NCBI GenBank assembly: GCA_963725275.1
Contig: CAVRXS010000005.1
Coordinates: 558,001-622,000 of the forward strand
Source: Bog-756 sp963725275
GTDB taxonomy: Bacteria > Actinomycetota > Acidimicrobiia > Acidimicrobiales > RAAP-2
Direction: 5' to 3'
Length of the DNA: 64,000 nt
The first letter of the stretch is position 1. Every line of letters starts with the position of its first letter. The position numbers were made by a program, and so were the translations under genes. Shown here in pieces: positions 40,015 to 48,621 of the stretch. The notes beneath the pieces were generated by a model. That model was not told the origin of the DNA. It saw nothing but the letters and a program-made list of their open reading frames with translations, and did not search any database.

Positions 40015-40801
40015 TCAGGTCGACCACCGGTGACTCACGTCGATGAACGGCGAGACGCACGGCGGCCCGTCGGCCACCAACATCTCGGGCAGGGCGGATC
40101 GATCCGGGAGGACCCGCACGAGCGCGGCGGAGCGGGTGCCGTAGTCCTCGGTGTGGACGCACGCGGCGAGCGTGGCGGTGGGCCGTGCCGGACGATCCCC
40201 TTCCTCCGACAGCTGTTCCTCGATCTGCGGAATCGTGTGGTCCACGAGTACCGAGGCCAGGTTCGACCAGAGCGGCGCCTTCGCCGCGAGGGCGCCCGAC
40301 ACGAGCGAGCGGATGCGATCGGCCTTCGGCGAGGGATCATCGAGCGGCACGTTCTCCAGCACATGGACGCCGGGTTGCAGGCTGCGGACCGCTGGTGATC
40401 CATCGCCCGGCACCTCGACGAAGTGGAGGGAGTTGCGATCACCGACGAGCAGCCATGCCGGGTTGTAGGTACCGGGCTGCACCACCGAGAGCAGCTCGTC
40501 GACGCCTGCGTCGGCGCTGTGATGGCCGGCGAGCAGGAGCGGGAGTTCGCCGCGGGTCCGCTTCGTCGGATCCCGTCCCCCGGGGGACGGGCGGTTGGTG
40601 AGACCGGCGACGACCCCGTGCTCGTTGACCGCCAGCCACGTACCGCCGGCGAGCTCGTCACGTCCACCGAGGATCCGCGGGATCGCGATCGTGGAGCACG
40701 CAGAGCGAGCGGGCCGGTCGATCCATCCGCTCGTCACGATTCGCCGCGACCAGCAGTGCCATGTCGGCCTCGGTCTGCCACGCGAACACGAGGAGGCACA
40801 T
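40015..40801 (-). CDS. NRDE-family protein, frame broken by one +1 indel
   Basis: The intended product is about 261 residues of the NRDE (TANGO2-like) family. The N-terminus MCLLVFAWQTEADMALLVAANRDERMDRP has the family's catalytic-type Cys2 and the NRDE signature; ILGGRDELAGGTWLAVNEHG and GLTNRP follow. An extra base in the GGG at 40679-40681 separates the two. The start is leaderless: minus-strand TACCCT lies 7 nt before ATG 40801. The proposed role is haem or lipid handling or a nucleophile hydrolase activity; this is unproven for bacteria. Confidence 0.82.
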
Positions 40802-40808
40802 GCGGGTG

Positions 40809-40814
40809 AGGGTA
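40809..40814 (-). promoter_or_regulatory. -10-like TACCCT before the NRDE gene
   Basis: On the minus strand TACCCT is followed after 7 nt by the ATG at 40801, matching the leaderless pattern. Confidence 0.45.
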
Positions 40815-40915
40815 GTGGCGTCGCAGTCGCTACGGACCGCCGGTTCGGGAACGAGGCAGCCCGGAGCTGTCACCAGCCGCAGTCGCGCTTGTAATCAGGG
40901 TGCGATCATGATCAT

Positions 40916-41435
40916 ATGGACGCCGGAAGGGACGGGTTCCGGATGGTGGCATTTCGGGTGGACAAGACGCAGCGGCTGGCATTGCTGCGCGCGGTGAGCC
41001 TGTTCTCGAGCTGCACGCACCGCGAGCTCACCCGGATCGAGTCGCTCACCACGCTGGTCGACGTGCCGGCCGGCGAGGTGCTCACCGAACAGGGAGCTCC
41101 CGGGCGAGGAGTTCTTCGTCGTCGTGGAGGGAACGGCAACCGCGTCACGCAACGGTCTCACGCTCGCCACCCTCGGGCCCGGTTCGTTCTTCGGAGAGCT
41201 GGCGCTCCTCGATGGGGGGAACCGGACCGCCACCATCGTCGCTGATTCCGACATGGGGCTCCTCGTGCTGTCGAGGCGCGAGTTCAAGTCGCTGCAGTTG
41301 ACCGTGCCTTCGGTCGCCTTCAAGCTGCTGACCGAAATGGGGGCACGGCTCCGCTCGACGGACGGGTTGCTGGACAAGCTGGTCGACCCCCGGCACAAGG
41401 GCACCCCCGAGCTCGCCGGGTTCTGGTCCCTCTAA
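40916..41435 (+). CDS. Cyclic-nucleotide-binding domain protein, frame broken by one +1 indel
   Basis: The intended product is about 172 residues: a single cNMP-binding beta-barrel with no HTH or other effector domain. LLRAVSLFSSCTHRELTRIESL begins the domain, GEVLTEQGAPG leads to the break, and FFGELALLDGGNRTATIVAD is the phosphate-binding cassette (Gly-Glu-Leu-Ala with Arg-Thr-Ala). The extra base is in CCCGGG near 41099-41106. ATG 40916 is chosen; an ATG at 40943 would also keep the domain. It would be a cAMP/cGMP sensor subunit or Crp-like remnant. Confidence 0.82.
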
Positions 41436-41495
41436 CCATCCGAACATCGCGGACACGTCTGCAGTGGTGTGGTGCACTGCCGGTCCGGCGAGACC

Positions 41496-42116
41496 CTAGG
41501 GGAGCGGGGCCAAACCGATCATCGCGCGGAAGTCTTCAGTCGTGTTGGTTACCGGGAACGGGTCGGCGGGAACGTCCATGCCGAGTCGATCACAGATGGG
41601 GTCCCACCCGTCGGCTGGAGTCCATTCCAGCAGGCGCGACGGCGCAATGGCCTGCCGTACGGCCGCGTTGTGGCGCTGATACGCGTCCATCATCGCGGTG
41701 GGATCGTCCAAGCGGTCGCTGAACCGGTCCCGGAGCAGCTTGCGCACCGCGTCCATCCAGGGTTGCAACTCGGGCGGCACCTTGTCGAACGACTGGAAGA
41801 TCGTGTTCGACGCGCTGCGGTACCACGACTCCGGATCCCGGACCGACAGCACCACCAGCGCCTCGGGGTTGGCGGCCGACAGCTCGGGCCAGAACGAACA
41901 CCCCGGCCAGTCGACGAGGGAGACGTAGCCGGCGAGCATGGTCGTCCAGTCGACCGGGCGCCCCTCGATCGCATCGATCCACCCCGCCGCCTGCTCGGGA
42001 TTCCCGAGGATCTCGACCATGTGATGACAGGGCCCGCCCAACAGCTGTTCGAGCGCAAGCTTCAACGAATGGGTGCCGGTCCGACCGACACCCGCTCCGA
42101 CGACCGTGAGCGCCAT
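41496..42116 (-). CDS. Sulfotransferase-family protein
   Basis: A 206-residue protein of the Sulfotransfer_4 family. The PAPS 5'-phosphosulfate loop is at the N-terminus, GAGVGRTGTHSLKLALEQL, and the 3'-phosphate region contains VLSVRDPESWYRSAS. It starts MALTVVGAG with a GGGAGGAAG ribosome-binding site upstream on the minus strand. Acceptor substrate is unknown. It is divergent from the Liv transporter across a 294-bp gap with strong inverted repeats. Confidence 0.88.
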   Translation of the reverse strand: MALTVVGAGVGRTGTHSLKLALEQLLGGPCHHMVEILGNPEQAAGWIDAIEGRPVDWTTMLAGYVSLVDWPGCSFWPELSAANPEALVVLSVRDPESWYRSASNTIFQSFDKVPPELQPWMDAVRKLLRDRFSDRLDDPTAMMDAYQRHNAAVRQAIAPSRLLEWTPADGWDPICDRLGMDVPADPFPVTNTTEDFRAMIGLAPLP

Positions 42117-42147
42117 GGTCTTCCTCCCGCCTTGGTTGATTCAATGA

Positions 42148-42166
42148 CCGACCGGGTATCGGCCGG
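42148..42166. promoter_or_regulatory. Inverted-repeat operator candidate CCGACCG-GGTAT-CGGCCGG
   Basis: A 7-bp inverted repeat with one mismatch, 31 bp upstream of the sulfotransferase start. It contains ACCGACCGGG, which also occurs before the liv receptor gene and before the acyl-CoA dehydrogenase pair. TetR-type repressors commonly bind such sites; the regulator is not known here. Confidence 0.4.
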
Positions 42167-42184
42167 GCCACATCCTTGCCCATC

Positions 42185-42222
42185 CGATCGGACCCGTCCA
42201 TCTGAGTGAACGGGTCCGATCG
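42185..42222. repeat. Perfect 13-bp inverted repeat with 12-nt loop
   Basis: CGATCGGACCCGT at 42185-42197 is exactly matched by its reverse complement ACGGGTCCGATCG at 42210-42222. It lies between divergent genes, so it is not an obvious terminator of either. An operator, an attenuator in the liv leader, or a protein-binding cruciform are all possible. Confidence 0.6.
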
Positions 42223-42305
42223 CTCAGGAGGACTCGTCTCATCGGGGCCAGCGATCACCAATCCAAAATGGAAACGGATCCTCCCACAGCCAGCAAGCAA
42301 GCTCT

Positions 42306-42340
42306 CATAATCTGGTATACGGTGTTCTCGCAGTAGCGAG
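42306..42340 (+). promoter_or_regulatory. Putative promoter and small hairpin in the liv leader
   Basis: CATAAT at 42306-42311 is one base from TATAAT and sits in the most AT-rich patch nearby. CTCGC-AGTA-GCGAG (42327-42340) could form a short hairpin in the leader. No -35 box is clear. The rest of the 294-bp gap holds the inverted repeats listed separately. Confidence 0.35.
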
Positions 42341-42410
42341 CCGAGAGAATGGCACGGCTGAGCCCCTCTGTCCGGGCGTGGCTTCGAGCGGCGGAGAAGG
42401 GGGAGCGCGG

Positions 42411-44433
42411 GTGATTCAATTCGTGATCGCCGGACTGGTGCTCGGGGGAATTTACGCGATCGCATCCGCCGGACTCGTGATCACCTACACGTCGTCGGGC
42501 ATCCTCAACTTCGCCTTCGGGGCGCTCGCCTTCTTCATCGCCCGCTTCTACTACTACCTCCATACCCAGGAGGGCTGGTCGATCGCGCTCGCAGCCGTGG
42601 TCGCCATCGTGCTCGCGGCGCCCCTGCTCGGCGTGCTGCTCTACGCCGTCCTGTTCCGCTACCTCCGCCTGTCTTCGTCCCTGATCAAGGTGGTCGCGAC
42701 CATCGGTCTGTCGGTCGCCCTCCCCTCGTGTGCGACCTTGATCTTCGGCAGCCAGGCCATCCAGCAGGCCCCGGGGCTGGCGCCGGAGCCGGTCAAGGTG
42801 TTCCACTTCCTGGGCGTCCCGGTGACGCTGGACCAGATCATCGTCTACATCTGCGTCGTGGCGACGGTGGTGGTCGGAGCCCTGGTGCTGCACTACACGG
42901 AGGTCGGCCTCAAGGTCAGGGCCATGGTCGATTCGACGGCGATGACCGATCTCTCGGGGACCAATCCGAGGACGATCTCGATCGGCGTCTGGGCGGTGAG
43001 CACGTTCTTCGCCGGCCTCACCGGTGTGCTCGCGGCACCCATCATCGGGCTCGACGCCACCAACTTCACCCTCCTCATCGCTGCGTCGTTCGCGGCGGTC
43101 ATCGCAGCAAGGCTCCGGAGCCTGCCGGTCGCGGTCGGAGTCGCGCTGCTGATGGGAGTGGCCACATCGCTCATCCAGCGATACCTCCCACCGGCAAGTG
43201 CCTGGACCGCCGAGATCATCGACGCCGTCCCCTTCATCGTCATCGCGTTGGTCCTCGTCTACAACCTCGTCCGCCGGGGACGGGTGGGAGAAACCGAGGC
43301 GTGGGGAGGTGCGTTGGACCGGGCGATCATGCCTCAGGGCGAGAGCCGGATCGGTTCGACGGCCAGTGTGGTCGAGACCGCCTCTCTCAACTTCTTCGGC
43401 AAGTACGCCGGCCCACTGGTGCTCGTCCTGCTCGCGGTCGCCCTGCCCCTGGTGGTCGGCGGCTACTGGGTGGGATTCGACCGCGCAGGCCTTCGCCTTC
43501 GGCGTGATCTTCCTCTCATGGACACTGGTGACCGGGGAGGGCGGCATGCTCTGGTTGTGCCAGATCACCTTCGCGGGGATCGGAGCACTGACCACGGCGC
43601 AGTTCGCCAACAACCTCGGCTGGCCGATCCTGGCCGCCGTGGTCATGGGCGGTCTCGTCGCGCTGGTGTTGGGCGTCATCATCGGATTCTTGAGCATCCG
43701 CCTCGGCGACCTGTACGTCGCCCTGGTGACGCTCACCTTCGGGCTGTTGGTCGAGAACCTCGTGTTCACCCTGCCGAGGTTCGTGAACCAGGGACTCGGG
43801 CTGACCCTCACCCGACCCGGCTTTGCGACGTCGGACGCCTCCTTTGCATACGTCTGCCTGGTCGTCTTCGTCATCGTGGCGCTGTTCATCGTCAATCTCC
43901 GGCGCTCCACCACCGGGCTCGCCCTCAATGCGGCTCGGTGGAGCGAGGCCGGCGCCAGGACGACCGGCATCAGCGTGGTGCAGATGAAGGTCATCGCTGG
44001 AGCCCTGGCCGCGTTCATCGCCGGCGTCGGCGGTGGGTTGCTCGCCGTTGCACAGACGACGGTCGTGCCCAGCGAGTTCGCCACCTTCGCCGGGATCGTC
44101 TGGTTCGCCGCACTCGTCACGATCGGTATCCGATCCACAGCGGCAGCACTGATCGCCGGTCTCTCGTTCGTCATGCTCCCGGCTCTCGCTCAGGCGTATC
44201 TCCCGAGCTGGACGGGCAACGTGCTTCCGGTTCTGTTCGGTCTGGGGGCCATGACTGCCGCCAGGTACCCGGACGGCGCCCTTGCGGAACAGACCCGGCA
44301 GTTGCGGCGACTGTTGCTGCGGTTGGCGCCCGACCGCTTCGAGGACACGCAGCTCGCCGATGTCCTGGACAGTGGGCCCGGCGAGCCGGTCTCGGTCGAC
44401 GGGCCGGCAATGGTCGCGGAGCCCGCCTCGTGA
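42411..44433 (+). CDS. Fused LivH-LivM branched-chain amino acid-type ABC permease, frame broken by one +1 indel
   Basis: The intended product is about 673 residues with two permease halves. The LivH part has VIAGLVLGGIYAIASAGLVI and GILNFAFGALAF; the LivM part has WTLVTGEGGMLWLCQITFAGIGA and GDLYVALVTLTFGLLVENLV, then ARTTGISVVQMKV. The extra base lies in CCGCGC at 43481-43486, at the first helix of the LivM part. Removing it gives one open protein, so this is a real fusion and not two genes. GTG 42411 has GGGGGAG upstream. The HAAT-family transporter imports amino acids or, often in actinobacteria, hydrophobic acids. It overlaps livG (TGATG). Confidence 0.87.
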
Positions 44434-45332
44434 TGTCGGTAGTGACCGAGATGGACGGAGGGGGCCGCAACCCAGGCGAGCAGTCGGCCGCCCTCGTTGC
44501 GAGCGAGATCACGGTCCGCTTCGGCGGGCTCACCGCGCTGTCCCAGGTCACACTCGAGGTCGAACGCGGATCCATCATCGGACTCGTCGGGCCCAACGGG
44601 GCCGGAAAGTCGACCCTCCTCGCCGTGCTGTCCGGCCTCCTCAGGCCCAACTCGGGAAGGGTGTGGCTGTGGGGCGAGGACGTCACGACCACCTCGGTCC
44701 GATCGTGGGCCGCCAGAGGGCTGGCTCGGACCTTTCAGCAGCCCGAGCTGTTCATGGGGCTGACCGTGCGTGAGCACGTGGTCCTCGCCCATCGTGCACG
44801 CGTGGCGCCCCATCGGCTCTGGCGGGACATGTTCGACCCGCGCTCGCTGCTTCCGGCCTCCCGGGAGGAGAACGAGAAGGTGGACGGACTCCTCGAGCGT
44901 CTCCGGCTCACCCAGGTTGCAAAAGCTCCGGTGGCTGCGCTCCCGCTGGGTGTGCTCCGTCTTGTCGAAGTGGGTCGTGCCCTGGCCAGTGAGCCGCGTG
45001 TCCTGCTGCTCGACGAGCCGCTCTCCGGATTGGACATGGGTGCGTCGGAGAACCTCCTATCTGTCTTCCGAGGGATCGTCGCCCAGAGCGACCACCAGCT
45101 CTCGGTCGTCATCGTCGAGCACGATGTCGCTGCGGTCCTGGCGCTGTCGGATTCGGTCGTCGTCCTCGACTTCGGGGAGCGGATCGCCGTGGGCAGCCCG
45201 GAAGCGATCCGGGACGATCCCCACGTTCGTGCCGCCTACCTCGGCGACAGCCAGGTGCAGCCACGATCGACGGTCAGCTCACCATCGGGTACGACGGACC
45301 CGAAGAGCCCGCCCGAGGACGGGGAGGCATGA
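44433..45332 (+). CDS. LivG-type ABC ATPase
   Basis: A 299-residue ATPase for the fused permease. Walker A GPNGAGKST, the Liv-specific ARTFQQPELFMGLTV segment, LRLVEVGRALASEPRVLLLDEPLSGLD (Walker B), and VEHDV switch are visible. A degenerate signature (LPLGVLRLVEVGRAL) replaces LSGGQ, as is usual in LivG relatives. The long tail after residue 260 is Pro/Ser-rich. ATG 44433 overlaps the permease stop by one base; GTG 44430 is an alternative. Confidence 0.94.
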   Translation: MSVVTEMDGGGRNPGEQSAALVASEITVRFGGLTALSQVTLEVERGSIIGLVGPNGAGKSTLLAVLSGLLRPNSGRVWLWGEDVTTTSVRSWAARGLARTFQQPELFMGLTVREHVVLAHRARVAPHRLWRDMFDPRSLLPASREENEKVDGLLERLRLTQVAKAPVAALPLGVLRLVEVGRALASEPRVLLLDEPLSGLDMGASENLLSVFRGIVAQSDHQLSVVIVEHDVAAVLALSDSVVVLDFGERIAVGSPEAIRDDPHVRAAYLGDSQVQPRSTVSSPSGTTDPKSPPEDGEA

Positions 45333-46090
45333 CCCAACCCCTCCTGAGCGTGGAAGGTCTCGACGTCCGGTACGGCGCCTCGCAAGCGCTGTTCGGGGTG
45401 TCGCTCGAGGTCATGCCCGGAACCGTCCTGGCGGTGCTCGGCGTGAACGGCGCCGGCAAGAGCACGCTCGCCCGCTCCATATCGGGTCTCGTGGCGCCGG
45501 TTGCCGGGCGCGTGATCTTCGACGGGAAGGACATCACCGGGCTCCCGGCCAACCGTGTTCGACGGCTGGGCCTCACCTACGTACCGGAGGGACGCGGGAT
45601 CTTTCCTGGCCTGTCGGTGACCGACAACCTGCGGATGGCAGTTGCACAGGAACCTCGCAACGAGCGGGCTGCGGCCATCGGCCGGGCCATCGAGACGTTC
45701 CCGGTCCTGGGCGACCGTCCGTCGCAGCGTGCGGGAAGCCTCTCCGGCGGCGAGCAGCAGATGCTGGCGCTCGCCCGGGCGTTCTCGATCTCGCCCAAGC
45801 TGATCATTGCCGACGAACTGTCGCTCGGCCTCGCGCCCACGGTCACCGAGACGGTGTTCCAGAGTCTCGAGCAGGCCAGGAAGTCGGGCATCACCATCGT
45901 GCTGAGCGAGCAGTTCGTGCACCGGGCGCTGTCCATGGCGGACAGTTGCGTGATCCTGAACCGCGGCAGGGTCGGGTGGTGCGGGTCCGCATCCGAGGCG
46001 GGCGAAGAGGTTCTCAACCGGTATCTGGGAGAGGCGGAGCCTGACACCCGCTCTGTCGCTGCCGGCTGGACAGATGGCAACAACGCGTAA
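45329..46090 (+). CDS. LivF-type ABC ATPase
   Basis: A 253-residue ATPase: Walker A GVNGAGKST, the LivF-typical YVPEGRGIFPGLSVTDNL, signature LSGGEQQMLALARA, Walker B IADELSLGLAP, with SEQ replacing the usual H-loop environment in VLSEQFVHRAL. It overlaps livG by 4 bp (ATGA). The complex probably energises uptake of the ligand bound by the next gene's product. Confidence 0.95.
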   Translation: MTQPLLSVEGLDVRYGASQALFGVSLEVMPGTVLAVLGVNGAGKSTLARSISGLVAPVAGRVIFDGKDITGLPANRVRRLGLTYVPEGRGIFPGLSVTDNLRMAVAQEPRNERAAAIGRAIETFPVLGDRPSQRAGSLSGGEQQMLALARAFSISPKLIIADELSLGLAPTVTETVFQSLEQARKSGITIVLSEQFVHRALSMADSCVILNRGRVGWCGSASEAGEEVLNRYLGEAEPDTRSVAAGWTDGNNA

Positions 46091-46099
46091 CCGACCGGG
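46090..46099. promoter_or_regulatory. ACCGACCGGG box before the receptor gene
   Basis: The same 10-mer found at 42147-42156 and 55488-55497, here without an obvious symmetric partner. It could be a half-site for a shared regulator of the catabolic region. Confidence 0.3.
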
Positions 46100-46130
46100 C
46101 GCGTCGCCGCGCCTACGACATGGAGGAATG

Positions 46131-47402
46131 ATGCAGGCCAAGGGAAAGATGAACAAGGCGTTGCTGACTGCAGCGGTGGCCTTGCCACTCGTAGCGGCCG
46201 GGTGCTCGAGCGGGGGATCGGCGACCACGACGACATTGGGCGGGACATCGCCGACGAAGGCCCCGCTCACCATTGCGTACATCACCGACCTCACCGGCGA
46301 GGGTGCATCCCAGAATGCTTCGTCTCCCGCCGGATTCAACGCCCGGCTCGCAATGCAGAATGCGGCAGGCGGGGTGAACGGCCACAAGCTGGTGCCACTC
46401 GTCATCGATGACCAGACGAGTCCGTCGGCCATCGTGACCGCCGTGCAGAGTGCGATCTCCAAGGGTGCGATCGGGATCGTCTCCCAGAGCCCGCTGTTCT
46501 TCCTCGCGGCCAGCTACCCGCAGCAAGCGGGCGTGCCGGTGACCGGTTCGTACGACGACGGACCCGAATGGGGGACGCAGCCCTACACGAACATGTTCGC
46601 GTCCGACAACGGAAGTGTCGATCCCAAGTACCCGGTCAACACCCAGATCGGGGACTTCCTCAAACAGCACGGGGCGACCGTTCTCGGGTCCTACGGCTAT
46701 TCGATCTCGCCGTCGTCCAGCCGCGCTGCCATCGGCACGGCGCAGTCCTTCGAGCACGCCGGGGGCAAGGTCGGGGTCCTCGACACCACGGTCCCCTTCG
46801 GTGGTGTGGACTTCACGAGTGAAGCGTTGCTCGCCAAGCAGAAGAACGTCGATTCGATGGTTCCCGCCATGGACAACAACTCCAACTACGCGCTGGCGAC
46901 CGCGCTCAAGCAGACAGGGGTCAAGCTCAAGGCTGTCCTCTTCGCGACCGGATACGAGCCGGACGTCATCAACTCTCCGGCCTGGAACGACCTGCAGGGT
47001 GACTACTTCCTGTCCCTGTTCCGTCCCTTCTCGCTCCCCAACGCCGGCACCGAGCAGATGGCGGCGGCGCTGCAGACGTACGCCGGCTTCACCAAGACCC
47101 AGTTCCCGACCTTCGGCCAGTACGAGTCATGGGCGGGAGCCGACCTCATGATCAAAGGTCTCTTGTTGGCCGGCCCGAATCCGACCCGCGAAGCAGTCAT
47201 CCACGACCTCCGTGGCGTGACCTCCTACAACGCCAACGGACTGCTGCCGGTGACCCTCGACTATTCGACCAACTTCGGGCACAACCCTCCGCAGACCTGC
47301 GCCTGGATCATGAAGGCGGAGACCACGGGATTCGTCGCAACCTCCTCCGCACCGTTCTGCGGGACGGATCTGCCGGGGACGTCCACGGCGAGTTCGAGCT
47401 GA
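46131..47402 (+). CDS. Liv-type periplasmic-binding lipoprotein
   Basis: A protein of about 423 residues with a lipoprotein signal (LLTAAVALPLVAAGCSS, lipobox at the Cys) and a Peripla_BP_6-type binding domain: LTIAYITDLTGEGA, GHKLVPLVIDDQTSP, GAIGIVSQSPLFFLA. It is the receptor for the transporter encoded just upstream. The double ATG at 46128/46131 follows GGAGGA; 46131 gives the better spacing. An ACCGACCGGG box lies about 30 bp upstream, at the end of livF. Ligand is unknown, but receptor variants in catabolic loci often bind hydrophobic acids. Confidence 0.93.
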   Translation: MQAKGKMNKALLTAAVALPLVAAGCSSGGSATTTTLGGTSPTKAPLTIAYITDLTGEGASQNASSPAGFNARLAMQNAAGGVNGHKLVPLVIDDQTSPSAIVTAVQSAISKGAIGIVSQSPLFFLAASYPQQAGVPVTGSYDDGPEWGTQPYTNMFASDNGSVDPKYPVNTQIGDFLKQHGATVLGSYGYSISPSSSRAAIGTAQSFEHAGGKVGVLDTTVPFGGVDFTSEALLAKQKNVDSMVPAMDNNSNYALATALKQTGVKLKAVLFATGYEPDVINSPAWNDLQGDYFLSLFRPFSLPNAGTEQMAAALQTYAGFTKTQFPTFGQYESWAGADLMIKGLLLAGPNPTREAVIHDLRGVTSYNANGLLPVTLDYSTNFGHNPPQTCAWIMKAETTGFVATSSAPFCGTDLPGTSTASSS

Positions 47403-47451
47403 CGAACGCCCGACGACGGTCCGACGCCACCTCGGCAAGGAGTTCGAAACG

Positions 47452-48597
47452 ATGAAGATGCGAGCGGCAGTGCTCTGGGATCGCGAGCAGGACTGGCAGA
47501 TCCAGGAGGTCGACCTGGATCCGCCCACGGACCACGAGGTGCTGGTCCGGTGGGTGGCCGCGGGGCTGTGCCATTCCGACCAGCACCTCCGGACCAACGA
47601 CATCGGCGCTCCCACCAACCCCGAGGTGGGGCCCGACCCGAGGCTCTTCCCGCTGGTGGGGGGCCATGAGGGAGCCGGCGTCGTCGAGGCGGTCGGCCCG
47701 GGCGTGCTCGGCCTCGCAGTGGGCGATCACGTGGCCGCCAGCTTCTTCCCGATCTGTGGCCGGTGCAAGATGTGCATCACCGGGCACACGAACCTCTGCG
47801 ACCTCGGTGCGGAGACCTTTTCACCGGGCCAGATCTCTGACGGGACGGCCCGGTACCACTACGACGGGCGGCCGCTCAACGTGATGTCCAAACTCGGGAC
47901 CTTCGCCGAGTACGGCGTGGTGCACGAGGCGTCGCTGGTCAAGGTGGAACCGGATCTGCCCATGCCCGCGGTGGCGCTCGTGTCGTGCGGCGTCACGACC
48001 GGCTGGGGCTCGGCGGTCTACCGGGCCCAGGTCGAGCCGGGTGACACCGTCGTCGTGGTCGGTGTCGGGGGTGTCGGGATGAACGCTGTCCAGGGCGCCC
48101 ACATGGTCGGGGCGAAGCACGTCGTCGCTGTCGATCCCGTGGAATTCAAACAGAAGGCAGCGCTCGACTTCGGGGCCACCCATTCGGCGGGCTCGATGGA
48201 GGAGGCGCTCCCCATCGTCACCGGCCTGACCCGTGGCCAGATGGCCGACGCGGTCATCCTCGTGCCGAGCGTGATGTACGGGGACCTCATGGCCCCCGCC
48301 CTCGCACTCACCGGCAAGAACGGGACGTGCGTGGTCACGGGGGTCGCCCCGCAGGCACAGTCGGAATGCAGCATCAACCTCTTCGAGCTGGCGATGTGGC
48401 AGAAGGAGGTGCGAGGGGTGGTCTTCGGGGCGGCGAACCCGCGCTTCGACATCCCCAACCTGCTCGCGCTCTACCAGGCCGGACGCCTGAAGCTGGACGA
48501 GCTGGTGACCCGCACCTATCGGCTGGACCAGATCAACGAGGGCTACCAGGACATGCTCGACGGAGTGAACATCCGTGGCGTCGTCACCTTCGAATAG
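47452..48597 (+). CDS. NDMA-dependent (mycofactocin-linked) alcohol dehydrogenase
   Basis: A 381-residue zinc alcohol dehydrogenase of the NDMA-dependent class, whose tightly bound NADH needs mycofactocin or NDMA as acceptor. The catalytic zinc region is GLCHSDQHL and GGHEGAG, the structural zinc site is CGRCKMCITGHTNLC, and the NAD fold is GVGGVGMNAVQGA. The insert around residues 35-60 (TNDIGAPTNPEVGPDPRLFP) is a mark of this class. It is 49 bp after the transporter receptor and 24 bp before the monooxygenase, consistent with one operon. Confidence 0.93.
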   Translation: MKMRAAVLWDREQDWQIQEVDLDPPTDHEVLVRWVAAGLCHSDQHLRTNDIGAPTNPEVGPDPRLFPLVGGHEGAGVVEAVGPGVLGLAVGDHVAASFFPICGRCKMCITGHTNLCDLGAETFSPGQISDGTARYHYDGRPLNVMSKLGTFAEYGVVHEASLVKVEPDLPMPAVALVSCGVTTGWGSAVYRAQVEPGDTVVVVGVGGVGMNAVQGAHMVGAKHVVAVDPVEFKQKAALDFGATHSAGSMEEALPIVTGLTRGQMADAVILVPSVMYGDLMAPALALTGKNGTCVVTGVAPQAQSECSINLFELAMWQKEVRGVVFGAANPRFDIPNLLALYQAGRLKLDELVTRTYRLDQINEGYQDMLDGVNIRGVVTFE

Positions 48598-48621
48598 CTG
48601 CGCCGCTCTTCCACCCGTACG

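Noticed and set aside
42255..44174. Minus-strand ORF of 639 codons opposite the liv permease
   Set aside because: The permease has clear membrane helices and motifs on the plus strand. The minus ORF is a codon-mirror of it.
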